Below are positions 16,053 through 25,135 of a stretch of 64,000 nt of DNA, in pieces. The DNA is taken from NCBI RefSeq assembly GCF_000758925.1, contig NZ_JRNC01000026.1, forward strand, positions 1-64,000. The letters run 5' to 3'. The translations under genes were made by a program, and so were the position numbers. Under the pieces are notes generated by a model. The model saw only the letters and a list, made by a program, of their open reading frames with translations, was not told where the DNA came from and did no database searches. This stretch comes from Prevotella sp. S7-1-8. Its GTDB lineage: Bacteria > Bacteroidota > Bacteroidia > Bacteroidales > Bacteroidaceae. The first letter of the stretch is position 1; each line of letters begins with the position of its first letter.

Positions 16053-17543
16053 ATGAAATCACATAGAACATTGCTCATCCTATGCCTTTTGGCTCTGTCC
16101 GGTATATTTTTTGCCAGTTGCGACGGAGACGAAACGCCAAGCGTCATCATGGACGAGGCCACTCAGCAAATTATCAAGTCTGGGCGCATAAACTTCGACG
16201 CCGACGGTGGGCAGGTGACATTGCGACTTCGCGCAAACGGCAACGGCTGGAGCGTCAAGACGGAAAACGCCAATGGGAAACCCACGGATTGGTGCTCTAC
16301 AACAACCCAAGCCAACGAAAACGAGACGGCCATAACGGTAAAAGCAAGCCCCAATCGCGACATTGCGAGCCGAACGGCCACGCTGACAATAGCAACGGCA
16401 AGCAAGCGGTACAAGCTCGACATTGAGCAAAAGCCGTCGCCACAATTTCAAATAGTGGCCTCGCACGTGGATGTTCTTGGCACGGGCGGCAACGTGTTCG
16501 TGACTTTACGCACCAACACCCAACCAGAAATTATCATGGACAAGGAAGCGCCGTGGCTCACTTTTGTGGGCATAAGGCGCAAGGCAGGCAACCACAAAGC
16601 CAACGACGTGATATATTTGGAATATTGTTTCAAAGCCGAGAGGAACGCCGACCTTGGACGATTGGCACGCGTGACGTTCACGATGGCCCACGGTAAAAGC
16701 CAAACAGCATGCGTACACCAGTGGAGCAGAAAGCTCAAAGCCACCGAAAACATACACGTGGGCAAGCCCGGACAGCTCGGCACGCTGCTCGGAGCCAACG
16801 CCAACGACTGGGCCAATATTGAGCGGCTCACGCTCTCGGGCACGCTCAACGCGACCGACATACAGGCGCTGCGCATGCTGCTGCGTCCATCGGTACGCTT
16901 CACCGAGGTCAACGCGGCGGGCAACATATCGGTGGAACACAGCGTGCCGTTGGGCCTGAAACATGTTGACATGGGCGCCTGCAAGCTGGTCAAAGGTGGT
17001 GATGAGTACGTGGAGCCACGCATAGACAGCTCTACTGACCCTCGCTACAATGCCACAAGAGACAACGAGTTGGGCGACAAGGCTTTCCTCATCGCACGCA
17101 CACACTTGGAGACGATAACGCTCCCGGCAAGCCTTGAGCACATCGGCAACCAAGCGTTCTGCTTTTGTGAGCACCTGAAGGGTATTGATATACCCGCCAC
17201 GGTGACAGACATTGGCGCGCGCGCCTTTTCCAATTGCAAGTCACTCACACGCATCAACATACCCGAAGACTCACGGCTACAGCTGCTCGGCCAATACGCA
17301 TTAGCCACCACAAACACGTTGGCCGAGATACGACTGCCTGCCACGCTGATCGTGAACACATCGACACCACCCATTCTTGGAGGTGTACACGCACGAAACC
17401 TCCACGTGAAATGGCTCACGCCCCCCTCGTTGGGACGCTATGGTGTCCACAAGAACACCACCGTCTATGTGCCCATGGGCGCCGCGGTCGCCTACCGGCA
17501 GGCCGACGGATGGAAGCGCGCGGCGAAGATTATAGAAGAATAA
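16053..17543 (+). CDS. lipoprotein with BACON-like and BspA-type leucine-rich repeat domains
   Basis: This 496-aa surface-associated lipoprotein has a signal ending FASC with lipid-anchor Cys at 23. Residues about 40-115 and 125-215 look like BACON/Ig-like domains (ISKSGRINFDADGGQVTLRL type strands, then DVLGTGGNVFVTLRTN). From about 265 the sequence is leucine-rich and becomes BspA/LRR_5-like: LETITLPASLEHIGNQAF, LKGIDIPATVTDIGARAF and LTRINIPEDSRLQLLG. BspA-type repeats commonly mediate adhesion. The target is unknown. Start ATG 16053 is preferred over TTG 16041. The 300-nt gap before it holds no gene I recognise. Confidence 0.8.
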   Translation: MKSHRTLLILCLLALSGIFFASCDGDETPSVIMDEATQQIIKSGRINFDADGGQVTLRLRANGNGWSVKTENANGKPTDWCSTTTQANENETAITVKASPNRDIASRTATLTIATASKRYKLDIEQKPSPQFQIVASHVDVLGTGGNVFVTLRTNTQPEIIMDKEAPWLTFVGIRRKAGNHKANDVIYLEYCFKAERNADLGRLARVTFTMAHGKSQTACVHQWSRKLKATENIHVGKPGQLGTLLGANANDWANIERLTLSGTLNATDIQALRMLLRPSVRFTEVNAAGNISVEHSVPLGLKHVDMGACKLVKGGDEYVEPRIDSSTDPRYNATRDNELGDKAFLIARTHLETITLPASLEHIGNQAFCFCEHLKGIDIPATVTDIGARAFSNCKSLTRINIPEDSRLQLLGQYALATTNTLAEIRLPATLIVNTSTPPILGGVHARNLHVKWLTPPSLGRYGVHKNTTVYVPMGAAVAYRQADGWKRAAKIIEE

Positions 17544-17616
17544 GGACAAGAAACGCTTGCCTATTTGGCAGAAAAAAGGTAACTTCGCAGCCTATTCATG
17601 AAGCAAAACACCAAAA

Positions 17617-18081
17617 ATGAAAAAACTTATCATTAACTCATTTGATGAACTCGCGGCCTACGAGGGCAAACATCTCGGCGAGTCATCATGGCTCCAAGTG
17701 GACCAAGAACGCATCAACAGTTTCGCCGACGCCACCTTGGACCATCAATGGATACATGTAGACACGGAACGCGCCAAGACTGAGAGCGCCTACCACAGCA
17801 CCATCGCGCACGGCTATCTCACCCTGTCGCTCCTGCCCCACCTATGGAGCGAGATTATCGAAGTGAACCATTTGAAAATGATGGTGAACTACGGCATGGA
17901 CAACATGCGATTTGGAAACGCCGTCATCACGGGTAGCAAGATACGCCTTTCGGCCGACCTGAAAAAGGTAGACAATCTGCGTGGCATCTGCAAGGCCACC
18001 ATCAGCGTGGCCATAGAGATAGAGGGCGAGCGCAAGCCAGCTATGAAAGGCGACGTGCAGTTTCTGTATTATTTTGAGTAA
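17617..18081 (+). CDS. MaoC-family (R)-specific enoyl-CoA hydratase-like protein
   Basis: This 154-aa hot-dog-fold protein carries the MaoC dehydratase signature FADATLDHQWIHVDTERA followed by STIAHGYLTLSLLPHL, with the Asp/His catalytic pair in DHQWIH. Such enzymes hydrate trans-2-enoyl-CoA. The physiological substrate is not evident because no beta-oxidation or PHA genes lie nearby. The ATG follows the preceding lipoprotein gene by 73 nt, so co-transcription is possible. A hairpin terminator follows. Confidence 0.9.
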   Translation: MKKLIINSFDELAAYEGKHLGESSWLQVDQERINSFADATLDHQWIHVDTERAKTESAYHSTIAHGYLTLSLLPHLWSEIIEVNHLKMMVNYGMDNMRFGNAVITGSKIRLSADLKKVDNLRGICKATISVAIEIEGERKPAMKGDVQFLYYFE

Positions 18082-18126
18082 AAGGTAGTCGCGCGCCGTT
18101 TGCACGGCAAGGCACCGTCAAGTAAC

Positions 18127-18162
18127 AAGCCATGGCAGCGCACCGCTCGTCATGGCTTTTTC
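18127..18162 (+). terminator. intrinsic terminator after the MaoC gene
   Basis: AAGCCATG pairs with CATGGCTT around an inner dyad (AGCG/CGCT), followed by TTTTTC. It lies about 45 nt after the stop codon. Confidence 0.7.
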
Positions 18163-18340
18163 GTACCGACAATAAACAAAAAATGTAGGTTCGAGCCATT
18201 GTCATCGCGCTACAAAATGAAATACAAGTCAAAAAATAGTCATAAAAAAAGTGCGCTTCAAACCTATCGTTTTAGAAAGAAATTCTCAATTTTTTCTGCC
18301 CCACTCGCTCAAGACAAACCATTAAAAAACCATTCATTTC

Positions 18341-18611
18341 ACCATTGGTATCTAATTGCGTCGCGAATAGTGAGTTATCACGTGTAGAACGATACTTAAA
18401 CGTGCTGCGATTAGGCCTTGTTCGAGACGCGAACAAGGCCTAATCGCAGCGCATTGAGAAAACTTTTTCGACATAAACAAGAAGCAACGCTCGCAGATGT
18501 TTGCTAATGAGCTACTTGCGAAAAACTCCCATTTGTCGAGTATTTGCGAGCGACGATGTTCTTGTTTGAATATAATCGAAAAACAGAGGCACTGTTGTTA
18601 ATATTTTTCCA
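18341..18611 (+). repeat. dispersed intergenic element, copy B (opposite orientation)
   Basis: Same family as copy A, but the array is on the left and the tail on the right. Read on the minus strand, the leader (about 18450-18472, AAAAAGTTTTC) is followed by five 22-nt units. The fifth reads GCAATTAGATACCAATGG. Units 1 and 2 are near-perfect reverse complements, which creates a 21-bp stem (18404-18424 with 18430-18450) and a 5-nt loop. The tail continues to the right with GCGAAAAACTC...GTATTTGCGAG at 18518-18552 and ACTGTTGTTAATATTTTTCC at 18591-18610. The element fills much of the gap between two convergent transcription units. Confidence 0.68.
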
Positions 18612-18732
18612 AATAGTTTTTATCAAACACTGTCATGTTAATGGCTTTTTTTTCAATAAAAACCACATGCTTAAAAGCCGGAGAAATTTTTCAAGAAACA
18701 TCATGCTTTCTCTAACATTTAATAATGACGCG

Positions 18733-19887
18733 CTACATGTCATGGTGCTTGAGCGCATAATAATAAAACCAGAAAGTGCCGCCATAGCTATCGCGCAGCG
18801 CCGAATATCGGCATCGCGCGTCGGCTGTTTCGCGACAAAGAGCTTGATAGTCCTCGTAGTCGGCCTCGAGCACCGGGTCCTTATACACGACGCTGGGATG
18901 CTTGCGCGTGTGCGCATAGAGCGTCAACGCCTCGCGATAGTGCTTTGGCAAAGGCTTCTTGAGATTGTAATAGCGAGGCAAGGCGTTGGCGAAAGCGTCC
19001 ATGTCGCCCTCGAGCAGATAGGCACACAACAACCAGTCGTGCGCCGCGGGGGTGGCCCGGCCGATGGCATGAAGTTTCACGAGATAGTCCATCGGCGACT
19101 CGCACCCTTTGACATAAGCTCCAAGATGCCTATACAGCGCGGTTTCCGGCAGCATCAGCAGCCTGACAGACCGACCATTGGGCAGCATGCTGGCCGACCG
19201 TCCAACAAGCGGATGCTCGAACAGACGCTCGCCCATCTGTCGCTTGCAAGACAAAGCCCACACACGCAGTAACGTCAGGCTGCTATCGGTTTTGGTTTCG
19301 TAGACACCCACTTGCGACGCCTCATCGTAGCGAGCGGCCCTCATATCGTTCTCCATGCGCGAGCGATAGTGCAACAAATAGTCATTGCATCCGATGGCGC
19401 ATGTCATCAGGCAAAAGGCCGTGAGCGTGAAGAGGTTTATCCAAACATGCCTCAGCGCGTTGCCCCCCCCCGTTTGCTCGCGCACCGATTCGAACTGCTT
19501 GCACAGCCAAACCGCGCCCGCGTACACTACCATAAGCAATGGGAAGAGCCACCACCAATGGCCTATATAACTTTCTCTCCCTATATTTGGCGTGATGTCT
19601 GTCAAGATGCCGAGCAACAACAACGAGGGGAAATAGGTCAGCGCGTGCGTGTATCCCCTGAGCCTCGTGCCGGCATAAACGCCAACTTGCGCCATCCACA
19701 GCGCCACGGTGATGAGCAACGCCCCCACCAATCGGTTGTAATTGGTTTGGCCATGAGAGAGCACGTGTTGGGTTACGGCCAGTATGTCGGCCTGATAATC
19801 GTATAGATACAGGAACGTAAAAATCAAGAAAAGAACGGCACACGTCATCCTTGGCATGACGGCGCCATTCTTGGAAGTGGTTGTCAT
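18733..19887 (-). CDS. multi-pass membrane protein, possibly DUF6057 family
   Basis: This 384-aa protein has an N-terminal membrane part of about five or six helices (for example MTCAVLFLIFTFLYLYDY, LVGALLITVALWMAQVGVYA and WWWLFPLLMVVYAGAVWLC). Residues about 180-384 form a soluble C-terminal half rich in Ala, Tyr and Leu, which could be helical repeats. I recall a Bacteroidales family of this shape annotated DUF6057, but am not certain. The function is unknown. It begins 20 nt after glgB on the same strand, so it is probably the last gene of the MORN-yhcH-glgB operon. Confidence 0.75.
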   Translation of the reverse strand: MTTTSKNGAVMPRMTCAVLFLIFTFLYLYDYQADILAVTQHVLSHGQTNYNRLVGALLITVALWMAQVGVYAGTRLRGYTHALTYFPSLLLLGILTDITPNIGRESYIGHWWWLFPLLMVVYAGAVWLCKQFESVREQTGGGNALRHVWINLFTLTAFCLMTCAIGCNDYLLHYRSRMENDMRAARYDEASQVGVYETKTDSSLTLLRVWALSCKRQMGERLFEHPLVGRSASMLPNGRSVRLLMLPETALYRHLGAYVKGCESPMDYLVKLHAIGRATPAAHDWLLCAYLLEGDMDAFANALPRYYNLKKPLPKHYREALTLYAHTRKHPSVVYKDPVLEADYEDYQALCRETADARCRYSALRDSYGGTFWFYYYALKHHDM

Positions 19888-19906
19888 CAGTGTTGTCTCT
19901 AAATGA

Positions 19907-21988
19907 TTATTTGCGTTTTAACACCACGGCAGAACGCGCCGGGATATACAGTTTTAGCCATCCTTTGTGGTCTGGGGCGTAGAGTGGGTCATGGTTGGTG
20001 AAATGCTCCACGCTGTCATCGGCCAGCCCATTGCCGCCAAAGGCCTTGTCGTCAGTGTTTAGACACACGGTGTAAGAACCCTCGGGCACCAAGAAGCCAT
20101 AGTCGGTGTACGAACGGTTGGGCGAGAAGTTGAACACGAAGATGAGGTCTCCACGCATGAAGGCAAGCACTTGGTCGCCATCATTGTGCCAGATCTCTTG
20201 CACGGGCGTGTCAACAAATCCCTTCTCTTGCTTAATCACCGCGAGCATGGCCTTGTCAAAGTCGCCAAGATAGTGATAATCAAGCTCTGGGTTGTCCACC
20301 AAGTTCCATTGCCGGCGGGCGTATTTGTGGCTCCAGCCGTTGCCCTCGCGCGGAAAATCTATCCACTCCGGATGCCCAAACTCATTGCCCATGAAGTTGA
20401 GGTAACCACCGTTCATGGCCGCGGCCGTCACCAAGCGTATCATCTTGTGCAAGGCTATGCCACGGTGCGCCATGTCATTCTCGTCGCCTTTCTTGAAGTG
20501 CCAGTACATGTCAGCGTCCACCAAACGGAAAATGATGGTCTTGTCGCCCACCAACGCTTGGTCGTGGCTCTCGCAATAAGAAATGGTACGCTCGTCGGAG
20601 CGTCGGTTCTTAACCTCCCAAAATATGCTGCTGGGTTTCCAGTCCTCGTCTCTTTTCTCCTTAATGGTTTTAATCCAATAGTCTGGAATGTTCATGGCCA
20701 ACCGGTAGTCGAACCCATATCCGCCATCCTCGAACTTGGCCGCCAGTCCTGGCATGCCGCTCACTTCCTCGGCGATGGTGACGGCATGTGGATTAACCTC
20801 GTGTATAAGCTTGTTGGCCAACGTGAGGTAACAGATGGCGTTGTCGTCTTGATGCCCATTGAAATAGTCTTCATAGTTAACGAACGCCTCGCCAAGCCCA
20901 TGGCTGTAATAGAGCATTGAGGTGACGCCGTCAAAGCGAAACCCGTCAAAGTGAAACTCACTGAGCCAATATTTGCAATTGCTCAACAAGAAATGCAGCA
21001 CCTCGTCCTTGCCATAGTCAAAGCAAAGACTGTCCCAAGCCGGATGCTCGCGACGGTCGCCGGGGTAGAAATACTGGTTGGGATCGCCGGCAAAATTGCC
21101 CAATCCCTCCACCTCGTTCTTCACGGCGTGCGAGTGCACGATGTCCATGACGACCGCGATGCCCATGCCATGAGCCGCGTCTATGAGGGCTTTCAGCTCT
21201 TCCGGGGTGCCGAACCTGCTCGATGGGGCGAAGAACGAGCTGACGTGATAGCCAAAGCTGCCATAGTATGGATGCTCTTGTATGGCCATGATCTGTATGC
21301 AATTGTAGCCGTCGCGAGCCACGCGAGGCAGCACGTTGTCCTTGAACTCGGTGTAGGTGCCCACTTTCTCGGCATCCTGCGCCATGCCGACATGGCACTC
21401 GTAGATGAGCAACGGGCTTTTTTGGGGGCGAAACGTCTTTTTCTTCCATACGTAAGGCTTGGACGGTGCCCAAACCTGCGCGGAGAAAATCTTGGTCCTT
21501 TCGTCTTGCACCACGCGTCGCGTCCATGCCGGTATGCGCTCACCCTCGCCTCCATTCCACTTCACGTGCAATTTGTAGAGGTCGCCGTGCTTCATGGCAT
21601 GGGCAGGCATGGTGAGTTCCCAATGGCCCAACGTGCCTGTTCGCGCGCAACTATATGCGTCGCTCTCGGTCCAGCCGTTGAAATCACCAACCAAGAAAAT
21701 TGCCGTGGCGTTGGGCGCCCACTCGCGAAATACCCATCTGCCATCCTTGAGATGGTGCAAGCCAAAATAATCGTAACCATTGGCAAAGTCGGACAGTGAG
21801 CGCTTGCCCTGCCCGGTGAGCTGGGCTATTTTCCACGACGCATGGTCGTAACGGCCGCGTATGGCATTTTCATAGGGTTCCAAATAAGGGTCATGAGCCA
21901 CCATGCCTATATGCTTGGCGGCGGAACGCTCGCAAGACTTTTGTGTCTTGTCGGTCTCTGTTTTGGGCACGTTTCGTTTTGTTTCCAT
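19907..21988 (-). CDS. glgB: 1,4-alpha-glucan branching enzyme
   Basis: GlgB cuts alpha-1,4 glucan chains and re-attaches them through alpha-1,6 links in glycogen synthesis. The protein is 693 aa. An N-terminal CBM48-like domain (FGLHHLKDGRWVFREWAPNA, then GDFNGW) precedes the GH13 barrel. Catalytic motifs are DIVHSHAVKNEVEG, the nucleophile Asp in FDGFRFDGVTSMLY, the acid/base Glu in TIAEEVSGMPG and the HD of CESHDQALVGDK. A C-terminal all-beta amylase domain follows. The subgroup resembles eukaryotic-type branching enzymes (MNGGYLNFMGNEFGHPEWID), as usual in Bacteroidetes. It is likely co-transcribed with its neighbours. Confidence 0.95.
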   Translation of the reverse strand: METKRNVPKTETDKTQKSCERSAAKHIGMVAHDPYLEPYENAIRGRYDHASWKIAQLTGQGKRSLSDFANGYDYFGLHHLKDGRWVFREWAPNATAIFLVGDFNGWTESDAYSCARTGTLGHWELTMPAHAMKHGDLYKLHVKWNGGEGERIPAWTRRVVQDERTKIFSAQVWAPSKPYVWKKKTFRPQKSPLLIYECHVGMAQDAEKVGTYTEFKDNVLPRVARDGYNCIQIMAIQEHPYYGSFGYHVSSFFAPSSRFGTPEELKALIDAAHGMGIAVVMDIVHSHAVKNEVEGLGNFAGDPNQYFYPGDRREHPAWDSLCFDYGKDEVLHFLLSNCKYWLSEFHFDGFRFDGVTSMLYYSHGLGEAFVNYEDYFNGHQDDNAICYLTLANKLIHEVNPHAVTIAEEVSGMPGLAAKFEDGGYGFDYRLAMNIPDYWIKTIKEKRDEDWKPSSIFWEVKNRRSDERTISYCESHDQALVGDKTIIFRLVDADMYWHFKKGDENDMAHRGIALHKMIRLVTAAAMNGGYLNFMGNEFGHPEWIDFPREGNGWSHKYARRQWNLVDNPELDYHYLGDFDKAMLAVIKQEKGFVDTPVQEIWHNDGDQVLAFMRGDLIFVFNFSPNRSYTDYGFLVPEGSYTVCLNTDDKAFGGNGLADDSVEHFTNHDPLYAPDHKGWLKLYIPARSAVVLKRK

Positions 21989-22021
21989 CGTGCAAATAGT
22001 GTTTTAAAGTGTATATAAAGG

Positions 22022-22468
22022 CTATCTCCTAACTTTGAAAATGGCTTTCCTGAGCGTGGGTTGATCAGTAATGCCCGGCGCGTGGCCATCTTGAGGCATA
22101 AAGATGACAAACTGCCCCGGGCGCGCGGTCACGAAAGTTTGCGCCTCGACGCCGGGTATGAGCGCGATGTCCTTGGCCGTGTCAAATGGAGACTCTGGCA
22201 ATTCGGCGGCGGGAATGTAACCGTAAGTCTCGGCCGTGTTGATGGGCACTTGCACGTCTATCATCTCTTTGTGACACTCCATGGGCGCTTGTTGGAGCGT
22301 CTTGCCATCTTGTGTCATCACGTTGACAAACACATCGTTGCCGGAGATGGCATGCTTGCCATCGGCGACATCTTCCCAATGGTTGTTTCTCAAAAAGCTA
22401 ACCACATGTTGAATACGCGGGTTTAGTGCTACGTATTTTTCAAGATTTTGGATGGTGTCAATTATCAT
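22022..22468 (-). CDS. YhcH/YjgK/YiaL family protein
   Basis: This 148-aa cupin-like protein resembles E. coli YhcH (NanQ), a sialic acid anomerase family. Visible features are HAISGNDVFVNVMTQ, ECHKEMIDVQVPINTAETYG and the metal-site-like PGQFVIFMPQDGHAPGI. Some members act on sugar acids or anomers. The substrate here is unknown. Start choice: ATG 22468 gives the MIIDTIQNLEKY opening I recall for Bacteroidetes members. ATG 22492 would overlap the MORN gene by 11 nt and is a fair alternative. It lies 33 nt before glgB. Confidence 0.85.
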   Translation of the reverse strand: MIIDTIQNLEKYVALNPRIQHVVSFLRNNHWEDVADGKHAISGNDVFVNVMTQDGKTLQQAPMECHKEMIDVQVPINTAETYGYIPAAELPESPFDTAKDIALIPGVEAQTFVTARPGQFVIFMPQDGHAPGITDQPTLRKAIFKVRR

Positions 22469-22481
22469 ATCGCATAAATTA

Positions 22482-23612
22482 TTAGTTGTCATTAAATCGA
22501 CGGCCACTTTCGTAATGCCCCGTGAAGACGACCCGGCCATTGCGATCTTTCTCCACGAAACGACCGTCGCGAACGTTGTTGACGTAGGTTCCCTCAAAAC
22601 GCTTGCCATCTTTGAGTTCCTCGATGGCCTTGCCATTGCGCATGCCATTTTTGTAAATGCCCTTAAACCGCGTCCCGTCAGCGTAATGGATGATGACCTC
22701 GCCGTCTATTTTGCCATTGACAAAATCCCCATCAAAGACATCGCCGTTCTTCTTGGTGAGCTTGCCGCGACCGTTTTGCAAGTCGTTTTTCCACTGTCCC
22801 TCGTACTTGTCGCCATTGGCCCATACGAAAGTGCCCATGCCTTGGCGCGCGCCCTCGGCGAAATGGCCCGTGTATCGATCGCCGTTGGCATATTTGAAAA
22901 TGCCCTCTCCAGTGCGCTCGCCTTGGTCATAATCGCCCTCGTAACGGTCTCCGTTCTGGAAAACGTAGATGCCCCTGCCCTGCTGTATGTCGTTTTGCCA
23001 CTGTCCTTTGTACACATCGCCGTCCGCATATTTGTTTACGCCATAGCCCGACCGTTGGTTGTTGTCCCACTCCCCTTCGTAAATGGTGCCGTCTCCCCAA
23101 TCGAAAATGCCTCGGCCTTGCTTTTTGTCCTCTTTCCACTGGCCGTCATAGTAGGCTCCGTTGGAATATGTATACCTGCCCTTTCCCTGGCGCATGTCAT
23201 GAAACCAGTTGCCATCGTACTTGTCGCCATTGAAGTAATACATGACGCCATGCCCCTGCTGATAGTCGCGAAACCACAGCCCCACGTATTTATTGTTATT
23301 GCTGAAATAATAGGTCCCTTTGCCATGCTGCTGGTTAAGCAGCCATTGGCCCTCGTATTTCTCACCGTCGGCAAAGGTGTAGGTGCCATAACCATTGCGT
23401 TTGCCTTTGACAAAATCACCCTCGTATGTATTTCCATTGTCAAAAATGACATTACCCTTGCCTTGTGGCTTGTTTGAAACCATCTGACCTTTGTAAACGC
23501 CCTTGACGCCCATCTCTTCCACTCGACAAGAGCCCAAAGTTATCTTTTGCGCGAAGTCATTGAGAGATAAGGCTATGAATAATAAAGATAATATCAGATT
23601 TTTCACTATCAA
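22482..23612 (-). CDS. exported MORN-repeat protein
   Basis: This 376-aa protein has a signal peptide (NLILSLLFIALSLNDFAQ) followed by about 14 tandem MORN repeats of roughly 23 residues. Each follows the pattern Y-x-G-x-W/F-x-x-x-x-x-x-G-x-G-x-x-x-x-x-x-G, for example KYEGQWLLNQQHGKGTYYF and RYEGDYDQGERTGEGIFKY. MORN repeats usually form elongated beta surfaces for protein or lipid contact. The specific role is unknown. It heads a closely spaced set with a YhcH-family gene and glgB, and has its own -7 box TATCTTTG at 23635-23642. Confidence 0.88.
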   Translation of the reverse strand: MIVKNLILSLLFIALSLNDFAQKITLGSCRVEEMGVKGVYKGQMVSNKPQGKGNVIFDNGNTYEGDFVKGKRNGYGTYTFADGEKYEGQWLLNQQHGKGTYYFSNNNKYVGLWFRDYQQGHGVMYYFNGDKYDGNWFHDMRQGKGRYTYSNGAYYDGQWKEDKKQGRGIFDWGDGTIYEGEWDNNQRSGYGVNKYADGDVYKGQWQNDIQQGRGIYVFQNGDRYEGDYDQGERTGEGIFKYANGDRYTGHFAEGARQGMGTFVWANGDKYEGQWKNDLQNGRGKLTKKNGDVFDGDFVNGKIDGEVIIHYADGTRFKGIYKNGMRNGKAIEELKDGKRFEGTYVNNVRDGRFVEKDRNGRVVFTGHYESGRRFNDN

Positions 23613-23634
23613 TGGTATATGTTAAATTCAATTT

Positions 23635-23642
23635 CAAAGATA
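23635..23642 (-). promoter_or_regulatory. -7 box TATCTTTG of the MORN-yhcH-glgB operon
   Basis: Minus-strand TATCTTTG, 22 nt before the MORN-gene ATG. No similar box was found between the following three genes, which supports one transcript. Confidence 0.6.
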
Positions 23643-23739
23643 GTAATAATAATTGAATTAGATAGTTTAGGGTGGGATATTTAAGGCATTAAACTAACTA
23701 TTTAACATTATTAAATATCCGGGGATGGGTAAAAATTCG

Positions 23740-23747
23740 TAATTTTG
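23740..23747 (+). promoter_or_regulatory. -7 box TAATTTTG of kdsB
   Basis: TAATTTTG, 17 nt before the kdsB ATG, in a gap of 152 nt shared with the divergent MORN operon. Confidence 0.55.
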
Positions 23748-23764
23748 TAAAGAATTAAATACGA

Positions 23765-24520
23765 ATGAGAATGAAAACCATCGCTATTATTCCGGCTCGC
23801 TACGGCTCTTCGCGTTTCAAGGGCAAGCCTTTGGCCACGCTTGCCGGCCGGCCTGTGATACAACATGTGTACGAAAGGGTTTTGCAAGTGGTCGAGGACA
23901 CATGGGTGGCAACCGACGACGAGCGCATATATGATACCGTCAAAGCTTTCGGAGGAAAGGTCGTGATGACACGCGCCGACCATAAAAGTGGCACCGACCG
24001 AATACAAGAGGCGGTGGAAAAGATTGGAACCAAAGCCGACGTAGTGGTCAACGTACAAGGAGACGAGCCGTTCATACAGACCTCGCAGATTGAAACCGTA
24101 TGCCGTTTATTTGACGACCCGGGCACGCAGATAGCCACCATAGGCAAGCGTTTTGAAAGCATGGAGGCGGTGGAAAATCCCAACTCGCCCAAGATTGTGA
24201 CGGATGTCAATGGGTTCGCGCTATATTTCTCACGTTCGCCCATACCATTTGTGAGGGGCGCGGAGCGTGAGGCATGGCTCGGGCGATACCCATTTTTGAA
24301 ACATCTCGGCATTTACGCCTACCGCCGCACGGTGCTGGCAGAGATTACCCAACTGCCAATGTCGCCACTTGAAAAGGCTGAAAGCTTGGAGCAACTGCGC
24401 TGGTTGCAAAACGGCTATCGCGTCAAAGTGGGACTGACCAACGTGGAAACCATTGGCATTGATACCCCGACGGACCTTGAAAAGGCTGAGAAATTTATCC
24501 AAGAAGCGCGACGACATTGA
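23765..24520 (+). CDS. kdsB: 3-deoxy-manno-octulosonate cytidylyltransferase
   Basis: KdsB makes CMP-Kdo from CTP and Kdo, the activated sugar for the lipopolysaccharide inner core. The 251-aa length is normal. The nucleotide-binding loop IIPARYGSSRFKGKPLA lies at the N-terminus, followed by WVATDDERI, the VVNVQGDEPFI motif with the metal-binding Asp, and YSRSPIP-like FSRSPIPFVRG. The C-terminal GIDTPTDLEKAE is also diagnostic. ATG 23765 and ATG 23771 are both possible starts. It is a single-gene unit. Confidence 0.96.
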   Translation: MRMKTIAIIPARYGSSRFKGKPLATLAGRPVIQHVYERVLQVVEDTWVATDDERIYDTVKAFGGKVVMTRADHKSGTDRIQEAVEKIGTKADVVVNVQGDEPFIQTSQIETVCRLFDDPGTQIATIGKRFESMEAVENPNSPKIVTDVNGFALYFSRSPIPFVRGAEREAWLGRYPFLKHLGIYAYRRTVLAEITQLPMSPLEKAESLEQLRWLQNGYRVKVGLTNVETIGIDTPTDLEKAEKFIQEARRH

Positions 24521-24580
24521 GCAAAAGGGGCTTTCGCCACAAGCCCTCGCCCCATCATTCGCATAGCATGGCAGGCTCAA

Positions 24581-25135
24581 TCAAAGCGCTCCGTCGCATC
24601 CACGCATGTCGGTGAGGCGCACCGCGCCAGCGTCTTGCATCTCGCGCAAGAAAAGACGGGCACACATCTCGGCGTCGGCCCCGGCCCGATGGTGACACTC
24701 ACAAGGTATCCCGAAAACCTGACAGAGATAGTCTAACTTGTTGCAAGGATAGCGATAAATGCGGCGAGCGGCTCGCAACGAGCAATAATAAGAAACGGCA
24801 GGCTTGGGCAACCCATAACATTCGAGCGATTGTCGGATACAACTGATGTCGAAAGCGGCGTTGTGAGCAATAAGCACAGGACTATCATCAAGGTATTTTT
24901 CTATCTCGGCCCACACGGCAGGAAAATCAGGAGAGCACTCTGTGTCTTGCGGAGTGATGCCGTGTATGCGTATGTTCCAATAGTCATACCAGTTGTCTTG
25001 TGGTTGCACCAACCATGAACGGGTCTCCGCAACCTCGCCGTCGCGCACCACGCAGATACCCGCCTCACAGATGGAGGCATGGCTACGAGTGGCTGTCTCA
25101 AAGTCGATGGCGATAAAATTAACTCCGTGTATCAT
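24581..25135 (-). CDS. DEDDh 3'-5' exonuclease (DnaQ-like)
   Basis: This 184-aa single-domain exonuclease of the RNase T/DnaQ fold has all four acidic residues and the His: ExoI FIAIDFETA, ExoII HNAAFDISCIRQ and ExoIII HHRAGADAEMCA (HxxxxD, hence DEDDh). Such proteins degrade single strands or RNA ends, or proofread. The precise role is open because there is no polymerase domain or clear partner nearby. ATG 25135 is chosen because the 33 extra upstream codons lie before the conserved fold. Confidence 0.88.
   Translation of the reverse strand: MIHGVNFIAIDFETATRSHASICEAGICVVRDGEVAETRSWLVQPQDNWYDYWNIRIHGITPQDTECSPDFPAVWAEIEKYLDDSPVLIAHNAAFDISCIRQSLECYGLPKPAVSYYCSLRAARRIYRYPCNKLDYLCQVFGIPCECHHRAGADAEMCARLFLREMQDAGAVRLTDMRGCDGAL

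Noticed and set aside
18185-18200. GGTTCGAGCC resembling a tRNA T-loop
   Set aside because: No acceptor stem, anticodon arm or D arm could be placed around it.
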